This document shows positions 47,601-60,840 of a DNA stretch of 64,000 bases, one piece after another. Made by a program: the position numbers and the translations under genes. The stretch comes from Scleromitrula shiraiana (taxonomy: Eukaryota; Ascomycota; Leotiomycetes; Helotiales; Sclerotiniaceae): positions 557,501 to 621,500 of the forward strand of contig JABELC010000008.1 in assembly GCA_028455995.1 (NCBI GenBank), in the 5' to 3' direction. Under the pieces are notes generated by a model. The model had not been told where the DNA came from. It saw only the letters and a list, made by a program, of their open reading frames with translations, and made no database searches. The stretch's first letter is position 1, and each line of letters opens with the position of its first letter.

Positions 47601-50600
47601 AATTTTGATGTTTCGCCTAGTTCATGAAGCCGGCCCCGTCTCCGAAAATGGTGATCCATTCCGGGTTGTACACAAGACGTTTCGAGATTCGCTATGGTGT
47701 GCGTCTATGATAGAACAACTTGAGTTTCGTCTAGAGCACATCTCTTCTACTGGACGTGAGAACTTTGCGATGGATATTATCTTGACTTTAATTCTAAGAT
47801 TGATGCAACTTGGATCATCAACCATTGTTGCTGCAGCTTCTACTCTACTTATGAAGGCTCGGAAAGTAACCGAACTTTGGTTGCAAAATCTCAAAACTGA
47901 AAAGACAAAGACGACTGCCGCAGATGTATCAAAGAGATGTTCAGAATATGCGTTGTGGGCTGCATTACTTTGTCGACGTACATTTTCCTACCATATTCAT
48001 GACGGCAAACTATTGGATTTTGCGACCCTTCGATCTTTCATTGAATGCTCGATTACGTTACAAGACAATCTTACTGGCGACCCGAACAAAGCGACACTAG
48101 CGCTCAGAAATGCCATTATCAGAGATCTGAAAACTGTTCACACAATGCGACATATACTACTAGAATCCATCAAGGCCAATCCGGATGCACTGATACTTGC
48201 CGTTGATACTATATTGCCACAGCCTGAAGAGTCATCGAGAGAGATAACTTCATTGACATTTCTCGGCAGTCCTCATGATTTATGGATTGGGGCCACCATT
48301 AAGTCGAAAGGCATGAGGACTCAAAGCATGACATATCATGTCTTTGGACACCTGCTAATTGATGGGGAATTTATTGGACAATTACCAATCGAGTACAGAA
48401 CCTCCGCAGTACTAGTTGAGCTTTTTGGTAATACTTCCTTACTGACATATCCTTCTGCCTTGCCTGGCTCAGCGTTCACTTTAAACGTGAGGCCGTACGG
48501 TCATCAAATTAATCTCGGATTCCGCGAAGGACAATTGGTTGTTCGAGCCCGATTGAGAAACACAATATTGGAACTCATTCCTCGAGAGATTTTCCAATCC
48601 GCTGGGGTTCAGTTCGATCTCCCAAATCCATTGGTAGACAATTGCGTTCATTGGCTTGACATCAAAACTGGTATCTTGGAAATTCGTCAGAAATCTGCCA
48701 TCTGGAGATCCAAAGAGAGTAATTGGAAGCTCAACCTCCAGACAAGAATGGCGCAACGTCGCACGGCTAACTTAGTCGATCCATATAGCTCTACATTTCG
48801 AAGTGTCCAACGAATATTTCAATATTTTGAGAACGATCGAGAATTAGTAGTGTTCCAACCGAGTAAATATAACCTATCAGTCGAGTTAAAGCGATTATCA
48901 TTATCATTCACAGTCAACTCTAGACAACTATTGGAGTCTTCACAACTACGCGCCGAAATTGACAGTGATCAGGATTGCGGGGTATGGTATGGCGTACGCT
49001 CAAAAATAGTTCTTCGAGATCTTGTCAATTCCCGCCTTCGCAGTGTCATCGTACCGATGTTTGATCCCACGGCAGAGGATAGTATAAGACATAGACTTAG
49101 CGGTATTCATGTTGATATTATCATCGCCAACTACGGCGCATATGGTAGGTACTTTATTAACGATGTACTTGGGAGATTGGAATGTCCTGCTGAGCCCTGG
49201 CTCCTCTACAATAAAGCTCTACTTTCTGCCTTCTCATCATTCATCTTGCCTGATCCTTTGACGAACCGAACTGGCACTGAGGAGGCTATTTCGTGCTTAA
49301 GATCTGACTTATACAAGCCATGGAAGCCTCTCATTTCAACGTCATACTATTGTCTTCTCAAGATTGCAGGTCTCAGTCCAATACGAGAGTACTATCCAAA
49401 TGATGGCAGAAAGATGCAGAGGGTCTATTGGCAAGATCGACTCACGACAACCATCCAGTATGATGGCTATAGATCAATCGTCAAGGATATACTTGATGTT
49501 CATGAGAAGCTGACTCGGTTTACGTATCAGAAGTCGGGTGCTTCTCAGGGCGAGGAGTTAATTAAGTTGGCGCCAATCGGGAAACGAGAAACGCATCTTG
49601 TTCGCAAAAGTTATGCAAGACTCAGTCTATTCACACGATATCATCAAATTGATGGCTTATACGATAAAGCCGCTCCAGATACGATATATAATGCACGTGA
49701 TGGATATCATTCTAGCCAGCATCGAACCAACATTCTTGAGTCATTGAGCCTCATTCTTCGTTGGCCGCAAAAGCTATGCACGACACTAGACTTGAGCGGA
49801 ATCTTGCAAGGTTTTCCAAATATCACCGGTTTCGTCGGTGAATTCGACGAGATACTTTTATCTCGTCGTTTGTGTCCTGATTATGCTGTTGACTTTTCTG
49901 CTTTATGGAACCTGTGTCGATTGGCAACTAACGATGACAAATATCGGCTTCAGTTTTTATTCAGTCAATTGAGTTATGGAGCCCGTAACGATGTTGATAT
50001 GAGTATCATTCGATGTTTGATTGCTTGCTGTGTGTTCCAAGAGCTTAAATCCATCACTCCCCCTCCGTGGATCTCTTATGTTCAGTTCCGACAGAACCAA
50101 ATTCCTCAAACCACGGATTTTGTACAGCTTCTTAAACCATGTCGGATTCCGTACAATCAAGATGCACGAAGCGATCTTCGAATTAGATTAGATTTCAGAC
50201 AACGTCAAGCCCTTGCAGCCGCTGAAGCTGCGTATGAGACACGAAGCGATCATGATTGTGAAGTTCTTGCACAATTCCTCGTGAAGCAATGGCCATGTAA
50301 AGAGCCAAGTGTTGAAGAATTTTCGGAGACGGTTCAAATAAATATGGCTCAAGTTCTTGAAGTTGTTCAACAGGAATGGGAGCGGTTGTTTCAAAATATA
50401 GAGCTTTCTAGTTACCTGGAGCAGATCCAAGATGTTTTGACTAAACGTTTCTTGGATGAGACTTTTGTGGTACCTATGGTGGAGCTTCGAGTTCAGGAAG
50501 TTTATCCAAGCCGTTGTCGGGGTGGTGAATTTCCGGCGCTCTCAGATCTCATGTTGAGAAAAGGACCACAATGCTCTCACTTCAAAAAGCAGCTCTTGGT

Positions 50601-53600
50601 TCCATCAGAAAGTAAGCGTACAAACAAAAATGACCATTGCATATCTCAAGAGGTTGGAGATCTTGAAAAAATAATCCAAGGTAAGCTTAATATGATAGCT
50701 CTGCTACTATGGGTTGATGAATAAAAACATTGGGTACTGACCCATAATGAAAGGCATTAGGGACTCAACTTCAGCTGTGAGACGAACCTATGGACATGAA
50801 CTCATGCTTAGCTTGGAATCATTCAAACTGTTTGAAAAGATTCCAAAGAAGGGACAAATGTATGTCAATCACCTTAAGCTCGCCGATGATATAAATACTG
50901 CTAGAGCAAAGGTAATTCAAGACAGGGAGGATTTATGCAACGCATTTTTACAGGGAGATTCTAGTGCTAGCTGGCTTAAAGATGCAGGGCTCTGGCCATG
51001 CACATCGACAACTGCCTTGCTGGAAAAACTACGCTCGACAGCTCCAACTGTTGGAGATCAGATGAAACAAGCTCTTCTCAATTATGCTGTAGGAATGACC
51101 AGTTTACAGCGACTTTTAAGATTAGAAGCAGCTTTTCGAAAGGGGGATCTTAGAATGTTGATCGACGAACAGAACAATCTAGGGCATAGCAACTGGGAAC
51201 CATCTGAAGAGCCTGACTGGATCCTATTAGAGATCGAATCAAATATTCTCATACGTCCGGATCAGCTTGAAGTGGCCAGAGCGACCATATCTCCTGCTTC
51301 AAAGTCAAATTCTGTGCTTCAGCTAAACATGGGACAAGGAAAAACCTCCGTAGTCATTCCCATGGTTGCACTCAAGCTCGCGAATTCCAAGAATTTAATG
51401 AGGGTTATTATCCCAAAGAGTCTTCTCTTACAAACTGCCCAGCTCTTACAAGGACGGCTCGGAGGTCTTCTTGGTCGCTCTATTCTGCATATTCCATTCT
51501 CTAGGAAGACTAAAACCAACCATGAGACAACAAAGGCATATTTCACAATGCATAAAGAATGCATTTCGCAATCAGGCATAGTTCTGGCTCTTCCAGAGCA
51601 TCTTTTGTCATTCCAACTGTCTGGGCTACAGGGACTTTCTGATGGTCGTATCAATGAGGGTTTGCCAATGGTAAACGTTCAGTGCTGGATAGAAAGCAAA
51701 AGCCGTGATGTTATCGATGAGAGCGATCAGATTCTTGGACTGCGCACCCAGTAGGTTTCTCTGTTGTATCAACACATGAGTCTATACTAATCAAAAAAGG
51801 CTTATATACCCATCTGGAGCTCAGAAAGCAGTTGATGGTTCACCCCACCGGTGGGAAACAGCGCAGACCTTACTTCACCTTGTTGAGAGTTATCTGTATG
51901 ATCTCCAAGATAAATTTCCTCACAGCCTTGAGGTTATTCGCAGGAAGGCAGGAAGCTACCCCATGTTTTTCTTCCTGCGAAAAGATGTCGAGGAAGCCGT
52001 TTTACATAGGATCGTAGTTGACATATGCAATGGCCGGACATCGATTCTAAATGTAGCGCACTGCACCAAGTCTGATCGCTTGGCTATCAAACAGTTTCTT
52101 ACAGAGCCAAAAGTCAAGGATAATGTCGCCAAGCAAATACGACATATATTTCCTGATAAGCCGGCTTTGAAGCAGAATCTATTCCTTCTTCGCGGCTTAC
52201 TGATTCATCGTATCCTTATACTTACGCTCAAAAAGAGGTGGCAAGTGCAATATGGCTTGAGTCCTGATAGAGATCCAATTGCCGTTCCCTTCACAGCGAA
52301 GGGATGGCCAAGTGAGCAAGCTGAATGGGGGCATCCAGAGTGAGTACAGTAATCATTTGACCCCTCTAGCTACAACTTTTTATTCAACTCCTTCGAGGAA
52401 AGTGGACTATTGTGCTGATTCAGACTTTCTAGTGTAGCAATAATTTTGACGTGTCTGGCATTCTATTACGGGGGTTTGAACCGCAAACAATTCAAACAGG
52501 CCCTTGCACACGTTTTGAAATCCGATGACCCTGCTTCCCAATACGATCAGTGGATGACGTCAAATATCCCTGATTCTTTAAGAGAATGGAACGCCGTTAA
52601 TCTTGAGGATGAGATGCAAATGCTGGAGCTATGGAAACATTTATCGTTTTCTATCCCAACGATTGACTACTATTTGAACAACTTCGCATTCCCCGCACAC
52701 GCCAAACAACTAGCTGTTAAATTACAGGCCAGTGGCTGGGACATACCTTTGACAAACAACTTAACTACTGGATTCAGTGGCACAAACGATACTCGGAATC
52801 TTTTGCCTGAGACTATCAAACAGCAGGATCTTGCAGGCTTGTCTCATACAAATGCCGAAGTTCTAACATATCTCCTGCAAAAGAGAAATAGACGATATAT
52901 CTTGGCTGCTAATCGTTTTGGCCGTCGTCTCTCTGAACATGAATTACTTAGAACCATTACAAAAATGAATATAAGAATTTTGATTGATGCTGGAGCGCAG
53001 ATTTTGGAGATGGACAATGAAACACTAGCAAAAGCTTGGTTGGAGGTGTTCCCAACAGCTCCCGCAAGTTGTTACATAAACCAAGAAGGAAAAGTTATGG
53101 TAATTCAAAGAATGTGCAAGCCGGTACCGCTAATAGCTAGTCCTTATGCCGAAAACTTGGGCCAGGTCTTGGTGTTTATTGATGAAGCTCATTGCCGAGG
53201 ATTGGATCTCAAATTTCCGGCCAATGCAGTCGGTGCATTGACTCTAGGCCCAGGCCAAACTAAAGATCATACAGTTCAAGCCTCGATGAGATTGCGTCAA
53301 TTAGCAACCACCCAGTCTATTGTTTTCATATCGCCTCCAGAAGTGCACCAATCTATCTTGGATATCACGGGAAAGAGCCATGGCGATCCAGTCGACTCAT
53401 ACGATGTTATTTGCTGGCTTCTAGAGCAAACGTGCCAGGGTATTGAACAACTACAACCTCTCTATTACTCTCAAGGAATCGACTTTTGCCGAAGAATGCA
53501 AGCAGCTGATGACTACAGTAATTTCTTGACCGATGCTAAATCACGCGAGATGTACCTTAACACCTTAAGACAGAAAGAAGCGCAATCTCTTGAGGATCTG

Positions 53601-54927
53601 TATGGGGTCAAATCAAGATCCAAGCCCGTGATAGGCTCTGGAACTTTGGCTCCGAGAATATCTGGATATGTCGAAAAATTGAATCTGAGACGTAAAGGAT
53701 TCAAAGACGATGGAAGTGCTGTTCATCACTCAGCTCTCCAAGAAGTTGAGCAAGAACGGGAGATAGCGTACGAAGTTGAGGCTGTGCGCGAAGTCCAAAA
53801 GCCAGTACACTACTCAGCATTGACGTTTTCGGGACTTCACAGAGATATTATTACTTTTGCAAAAACTGGAAGACTACCAGCAGACTCCACTTCTTATGAG
53901 CATGTATTTATCTCCCTTCGAAAATCTGGAATCGGTAACAAGTTTGGCATTAGTAATGCTGCAGTCAATTCTCGATTGTATTGTTCCCAAGAATATCTGA
54001 AGACAGTCAAAGTAACTGGTCGCAATCATGATGATTTTATGGTAAGTTTGTTTTATGCTGTGTAGTTGAGTTCCGATAGACGGAAACTAATCATTTCAAT
54101 AGCGTTCGGTAAACTGGATTCTATGGGGCACAGTCACCGAGTCTGCCCTGATTGTTAATGATGAGGAAGCTGAGATCTTGATCCCAATTGTTCGAAAGGC
54201 CAAAGTCGTAGCCACACATCTGCTCACATATGCCGCACCTGTCACTCGAAAAATGCTCCATTTCAACGATCTCAAGTACTATGCGATACCTTCTCTCCCA
54301 GAGTCATGGGTTCCACCCATCTGGCTTATCGTTGAATTGAGTTTGTTTGCGGGTGGTCTCTATTTTGAGTTTCACCAGTACGAGTACCTTTGCAAATTCC
54401 TAGGATTTGAGCCCGGTCAGATATTGGACGATACACAAGATAACGCGCCAGCTGGGCCGGAAGAAAAACCGCGCGGCGATTCGGCGGGCAACAATTTAGA
54501 AGAACTAAAAGTACCACAGAAACCTGATGGAGTAGTTTTCACTGACAAGCCTTTGACATTCCTTCAGGAATGGCTGACTGTACGTCGCAAGGGGCAAGAC
54601 TTTACTTGCACCCCAATGGGGTACTTGTGCAAGGGAAAACCACTCACGCCAAGTCACCCATTTTTTAGCAAGCAAGACCCAGATTTCGAGTCGAAGATTC
54701 CTGCGAAACCACCCAAAAAAGACACAACTGGTACAAATGGATACTCGAACAACACCGATTACGATGACGAAGATCTTGATGATGATGACGGAGCGTGGGC
54801 AGAGATGGGTAATGAACATGTTGTCGTTGGTGGGGGGGAAGGTGACTCTGAGTCTGAGTATGTCTCTCCTGAAAATAGTGTTGGCACTGATCATGAGGAT
54901 ATCTTGACTGCGTCCGAAAGTTATTAA
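44614..54927 (+). CDS. Giant DUF6606/DUF3638/DUF3645 protein, ~3,223 residues
   Basis: Ten exons keep one frame: 44614-44960, 45018-46625, 46723-46759, 46815-46970, 47058-47155, 47226-50680, 50754-51750, 51800-52339, 52433-54041 and 54103-54927. Introns carry clear branch sites, TACTAAC before exon 4 and TACTGAC before exon 7. The N-terminus (residues ~10-280) with FFEAFEVSAS and FPGVSVSIP fits DUF6606. Residues ~2060-2260 fit DUF3638, with a Walker-A-like MGQGKTS (2093-2099) and DESD (2222-2225). WGHPDVAIILTCLAFYYGGL near 2415-2435 fits DUF3645. IDEAHCRGLDL (DEAH 2663-2666) and MRLRQL (~2698) follow, and the C-tail is acidic. Databases often call this family ubiquitinyl hydrolase; I see no clear protease triad, and the visible motifs look helicase/ATPase-like. 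Biological role unknown. Confidence 0.88.
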
Positions 54928-55540
54928 TTGAGGGTTTGCTATCTGGCTGCTGGAGCCTTTGCAGGATCTTGGAGGAGGATATTCAGGATGATATTGGATT
55001 ACAAGAGTACGATACTGGATATAAAAGTTTTGTAGGTGTAGAGAACAACTTTCAAGTTTGGGTTACTAATAATTATATCCTTCGGTTGTTTGTGTTGTTT
55101 GAGTTAGTCGTTACAAATATTACTAGAGTTCCTTCGATTGATAGTCGCGCAGGTGTTCATTTTGTGTGGACCTAATTGTAGAGTGGAGAATAGTAAACAA
55201 CCTGTCTCTATTCCTGGGTTCGATAATTAAAACTCCCTCATCCCATTCTCCGTTCCTTTTTCACCAGCTAACCAAAGAATGCAGTTCATTGTTAATGTTG
55301 GTTAGGTCATGTTGAAGAGATGCTTATCCCCAAGAAATGTCTATCCCCACCAGCTCTAGGCCAGATAAAAGAAGATAAATTCAAACATAGTTAGATAAGT
55401 TCAAGATATGTTGAAGTGGATGGGTATAGGAGAAGCGAGTTTTTGGACATGATTTATTAGGAATCGAAACAAATCCAACCGTAACTAGATATCAAGTATG
55501 ACACTATTGGCATGATATTTCAAATAAGACCATGCATCAT
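54928..55540. other. Convergent intergenic region
   Basis: This lies between the stop of the giant gene (plus) and the end of the APC pseudogene (minus). The frame at 54936-55175 has no family motif. No other feature was seen. Confidence 0.5.
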
Positions 55541-56315
55541 CTAATCCTGCCTCTTCACTAAAACTATAGGTCCAGTATAAACATGTCTCGCCTTGATAAA
55601 ATAATAAATCGTCGATCCAATCAACGCAACTGCAAATATAGCACTCGACCAATTCATGTTCACCGCCGTAACCGGTATTGCCAGGGGCCAAAATAAGAAA
55701 AACGTAACAGATATCAAAAATAGTAAAGCGCATATATTAATCAGCATTCCGTATTTCCCCAACGACCATCGATGTGGGGGAAGCGGTCCTTGCTTGCGTC
55801 GGTATATTATACAACTAATCGTTATAATATAAGAAGTAAGAATGGACACGCCACTGAGAGAATTAATCGCATTTAATGCAACGGAAGAGCCGAGATTAAT
55901 GAGCGAGAGCAGCGATGATACGATGATACATACGCAGACTCTATGGAGTGGCAAATTCCAACTAGGCGGTACTTTCGATAGCCATCTCGAAGCAGGTAAT
56001 GCGCCATCCCGTGCAAACGACCATATTTGGCGCGACGAGGTCGCTAACGATGACGGATGCCATGATCGTAGTCGCGACGTAACTGTGCGTTGAGTTGAAA
56101 AAGATCTGGATGAATGGTTACCCGGTGCTACTATTTGAGATACTGTCGATATCGCCGAGCACGAAGATGAGCGTGATGGGCATGAGGAAGGCGAGCGTGA
56201 CGTTTATGAGGACGGAATACATGATTGCTTTGGGGAGGACGAAGGATGCATCTTTTATTTCCTCGGACATGTGCACGGAACAGTCGTAGCCGATTAGGGG
56301 GGTTAGGGGACTGGT
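55541..56315 (-). pseudogene. Truncated APC-family permease pseudogene
   Basis: The C-terminal half of an amino-acid/GABA-type permease, paralogous to the intact gene at 35.4-37.5 kb. Reading leftward, GYDCSVHMSEEIKDAS and MYSVLINVTLAFLMP are followed by LGDIDSISNSSTG. An in-frame TAA then sits where relatives have Tyr (STG-stop-PFIQIFFNST). The frame continues through TIMASVIVSDLVA. It then shifts with loss of about ten residues to IWSFARDGALPASRWLSKV and WNLPLHRV, and continues open to a proper end (IVLVKRQD) at 55541. Upstream of about 56315 a CTAAAC..CCAG acceptor-like site is seen, but no 5' exons. The gene is therefore broken by a nonsense codon, a frameshift or deletion, and 5' loss. 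The last ~137 codons are still open. Confidence 0.85.
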
Positions 56316-57724
56316 TTAGCATCTATCTATCTTTTAGTATATAAGCGCAGTAGCGTACTGTATGTACGTTAGGCGTTCCACAAAGTGGTTCCGCTGCACT
56401 AACTAACTAACTAACTTAACTTCCTGAACTGTACTTGTGAACCCGGACATAACATAAAATGTACAAGGGGTGGTCACTTGCTGGATGGTATATCTACCCG
56501 CCCGTCGTGCCTGCATTAATCGTGAGTGATAACTCTGCTGAAGAGATTAATACACGCATAGTTTATAGATTAGCCTCTCACTTGGAGATGAATACTATCT
56601 ATGTATGGCTTGTATAAAATCTGTATTTTCCGATTTGATAAATTTCGAATTTTAGCGTTATCCTACTCCTTATTATACACTGACACCTCAAATAAAAATC
56701 TATAATACATTAATTTTTCAATATAATCATTTCAAAAATATATAGAATATAATTTATAATATAAATTATATATATATAATATCTTACTAGATTAAAATAT
56801 TCATTTAATTTTATATAATTTATTAAAAACTATACATTATAATAAACTTCAAATTTCTGGTGGTATGTAGCCGGTTTTCAATGTGGACCGCGGGGCAACC
56901 AAACGGGTGATCCCGCCCCGCCCCGCCTCGCCTCGCCTGAATCCGTCTCGTTTATCTAAGATAGCAGGCTGATCATAGCGCCTAGCAGGGGGCTTCCTCT
57001 ATACTGCCTCCACATATAACTTGAACTTAACCTCGTCCCAAAGACTGCTTTCCTATTTCTTTCTTGGAGAGTAATAACTTGTTAGTATTTCAGTATTTCA
57101 TTAATATGGACATTAAGACCAATAAGTTCACCGATATTAATGCTATTCTTATTATACTAGTACATACATACATACATACACGAGTCAAAATCTCCACATG
57201 GTCGGTTGGTTGGTTGGTTGGTTGGTTGATTATTATAGGACTCAAACTTCAAGTTGGTAATGCTGAAAATCACAAATACTAGTAATCCAAGGAATGACTT
57301 GAAGAGAGATAGAAAGATAGATGAATAAATAAATAATAAATACATAAATCTCGCAATCCATTCATCCGAGTCATAACTATCGACTACTAACTAACCACTG
57401 GTATCATATTTCCCATCAGCCATCCCATCACCCACAGGCTGGCATCCCATCGTATACCCACACTCAATCCTCCTCATTCCCAACAAGAATAGAAAGAGAA
57501 TAGGCAAACATCCAAAACATATTACACTACACGATGAATAAAATTTAAAAACTCATCGACTGACTAATCAACCAACAATAATTACATTACATTACATTAG
57601 AGCATTACAACGGTTCCTCTCGTTAAGTAGATACTTGAGTTATTTACTCCCTCTCCTCTTACCTCATCCATGCATGTATACGTTTTTCTTAACCCATGTC
57701 GTGAATGACCTACACCCCATTATC
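56316..57724. other. Intergenic region with AT-rich and GC-rich patches
   Basis: Holds an AT-rich island (about 56640-56850) followed abruptly by a GC-rich patch with CCCCG/CCTCG repeats (about 56915-56940). Further on are CATA repeats (about 57160-57182), GGTT repeats (about 57200-57228) and a TTACA repeat (about 57580-57600). No gene is recognised. Confidence 0.55.
56640..56850. repeat. AT-rich island
   Basis: About 200 bp nearly free of G and C, with TATATA tracts, directly beside the permease pseudogene's missing 5' side. It may be decayed transposon or RIP-mutated sequence that replaced or disrupted that gene; this is inference. Confidence 0.5.
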
Positions 57725-60700
57725 CTAAGCTTGAGTGTGAGTCTGAGTCTGCGCCTGACTATTCACCCCCGTCCCCGTCCCCGTCCCCGTCCCCGCCGTA
57801 CTCCTACTCCCCCCCGTCCCCGGTCTACTCCCGGCGCCCCTACTCCCCCTCCTCCTACCCAACCTCTCCCTAAACCCATGCCGTCCATCCGCCTTCACAG
57901 CTTCACACCTCAACACCGGAATAGTCAACCCGTACGGTCTGGTCTTGCCCTCCCCATCATGCTGATCAATCTCGACTCTAATCGCCACATCTAGCGATCC
58001 ATCATTCCCTTTTCCATGCGTAGTGTCTTTTGCTGATTTGTGTGTCGTGCCTGCGTGCAACTCGCCTTTGTGCAGAGCACGGTGGCCGTCTTTGGGTTTT
58101 TCGGCGGGGGAGAGGTCGTAGGATGTTGGGGTGGTATTGGCGTTTGTATTAGCGTTTTCGTTGCCAGCGCCGTTAGTTTGAGCTCCAGTACCAGTACCAT
58201 TACCATTAGCCTGGGCAGTACCACTCGCAGGCGAATTTTCCGTGATCATAGCCCAGTTACGACTAGGCATAGTAACGAAATTAGATTTACTTGTTTTCGT
58301 TCCATTACCCGGGTCCTGATCGAAGAAATACAGGAGTGTTTCATCAGTCTCGTGATCTAGATGATGAATTTTATTTCTTCTTGCGAGGAGATTGGCAACG
58401 GCTTGAGGAGGGGGCTTATTAACGATGGCGGAACTGATTACGTTGGCCATGTAGCGGAAATCTTCTGTGGCGGGGATGTTGAGATCGGGGTTTGAGTAGA
58501 AACGTCCGACGGCTGCTAGATGGACATCACCGCCTAGAATGCTAATGCGGACAGAGAATTCTGAGGCGAGTGCTTGAAGTTGTTTGATTAGGTATTGACG
58601 TTCTTTTTTGTGGGTGTGGGCTGTGTAATGGTCGTCCAGGTCATCGAGGAGATCAACACTACCATCAAAGTGGTTGAAGAAACTTCCGCCTATGAAATTC
58701 GTCAGTATGAGTAGATAAAATGTGTGAAAAGCTACCTACCAAATCCGAATCTCTTGTTGAAAAACTTCAATGGGCCCATCAATGGACTACTGAAGATATT
58801 TTCGAGCCATGTTAAACGCTAGGAAAATCAGCACAAGTCCAACCATTTCATCATTAAGACTTACAGGATATGCTATAGGAATTCCCAACAAAATGATAAG
58901 ATGTTGAATAGGGGTTGAAGAAGGTTTAGCAGCCGAAAGTTCTGCTCGTAGTCTAGTGAAAATCTTATTATATGTTTCCGGATAGTTTACTTGATGACGA
59001 GTACGCTATGAGAAGAGTTAGTATGACTGTCTAGGTTATGTTGAGCGCGCAAATACTTACTTCTGTTCGAGCATCAATTCCGAAGAAGGCTATTCTAGCA
59101 CCTAATCGTGCATAGATACTACGAGATCGTTCTGCTACGTATGGCTACAAAGGGTTAATGAAATACTTATCATGTTATCATGAACACTTACACCAGGACT
59201 TTCACCAATGATATAACTAGGATCGGGAGTATCATTTTCTAGAACATAAGTATTCTCAGCTTGTCGTGGGTCAATTCCACCTCCATTTGTTGACATTGTT
59301 GCTGGTGCATCTTCAAAAGTTATTAGCAATGACAACATTCAAGAATAACAAGATTAATGACATACCTGTTGTATATGTAGAAATCGGAGGTGCGATGTGA
59401 TGTTGAAATAGTAAGTAATACTTATGGGCAACACCTCCAATACCACGGAATACTGAACAGCGCATAAACTCATCAACATATGAACCAAAGCCATCAATGA
59501 TCTGTGATGATTTAGCACCTGTGTTTATGGCTAGATGGTACAGAGAGACCTACATCATGATCATCCCAAAGGTTCACTTGAGGAATTTTTCCATTAACAC
59601 TAGCAAAAGGTTCAATCGAGTACCTAATATTAGATTAGAATACGTCATTTGATCGTATACCCACACGTGCAACTTACCAGCGAAGATAGTTCTTAACATA
59701 ATACTCATCACAATCTCTTCTCAAGCTCTCAGGAAAAGGATATTCCCTCCTCTTTTTCGGATTTCCAATATCAGTCCAAGGACGCAGTGGTCCATTAACT
59801 CGAATACCATCATTGTAAATCTGATCACCACCACCAAGCCTAAGATTTGTTAGAAATTGAGTATCACTGAATATCAGAATATCTTACATAACGTGGAAGG
59901 GATTCTCTATATGTTTTCGCATAACATCATTCCAAAGACAAGCACCACTATAAGCTTTCTCATCCGTTCCAACACTAAATCCATTACAAGAATGGAACAT
60001 TATTCTCATACTCTCAGTGACAGCTGGGATAAAGAAGTTTTGTCTATCCGTTTTGCCACCTGTAGAGAATTGTAGACCAGGAATGGTATATTCGCATTGT
60101 ATCTCCTGTTGTTGCATAGGAACTTCCAGATGAAATCTCCAAAACGTATTCTCAACATCCGCATATAATTTCGTGCCACGAATCGTGGTAGTTTCCGAGC
60201 CATTCCCACCATTGTTATTCCCAAGATTATCGCCAAGAGATTTCTGGGTAGGGTTCGAAGAAGAGGTATAATCGACACCGTTAATAACTCCATGGGCGCT
60301 GCCACTTGCTCCAGCATTATAATTTGGATCCCCACTCGAAAGACTCGACACATTATTACTATGCGTCTCCAATCTCGTTCCCAACACCCTCAACCTCAAC
60401 ACTGGTATAGCGCCCTCACTCTCCGACCCCGTCTTCGTAACGATCAACACACTCCCAAACCAAACCTCATCCTCCATGCGTCTATAATTGAGCAACGGTC
60501 CACACTTAACCACCGCACCACCCGCATCCCCTCCTTCCCTCCCAAGCCCCTCCTGTCGACTCAAACCCTGCTGTCCATGCTCTCCCCTATGCGCCGCATC
60601 CACATTCCCCGCCACCACAATTGGTCTATGCGAGCCATTTGCGCCGGGACCCTCAACTCTCGATTTGTTCAAAAAGGCAGCGAGATCATTGCTTCCGTTT

Positions 60701-60840
60701 CTTTCATCCGCGTTTCTGGGCGCTATGTTCGCGTGCTTGGAATATGCGGTTGATTCTTCATGACGCCATCGGGTTGCGGATGCGTGGGTATCGGGATGTT
60801 CTTTCCCGTAGAGGACATCGTCTCGGTAATGAGCTGTCAT
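57725..60840 (-). CDS. PhoD-like metallophosphatase-domain protein
   Basis: A predicted 902-residue fungal protein with a PhoD-like metallophosphatase domain. Nine exons on the minus strand keep frame: 60840-59888, 59839-59678, 59623-59554, 59501-59366, 59310-59192, 59144-59061, 59005-58865, 58818-58740 and 58689-57725. Metal-site motifs are LGGGDQIYND (start of exon 2), LWDDHDIIDGFGSY (Asp/His near 391-395), FFGIDARTER and ILGGDVHLAAVG (D636, H638). PhoD enzymes hydrolyse phosphodiesters or monoesters using metal ions; the substrate here is unknown. The N-terminal ~300 residues are polar with Asn/Gly/Ser-rich inserts. The C-terminal ~230 residues are low-complexity, ending in Gly/Thr repeats (GTGTGTG) and Gln/Thr repeats. 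No signal peptide is seen, so it is probably intracellular. Confidence 0.9.

Noticed and set aside
56297..56311. TTAGGG-like repeat (TTAGGGGGGTTAGGG)
   Set aside because: Only two units, irregular, and inside the permease pseudogene's frame; not a telomere tract.
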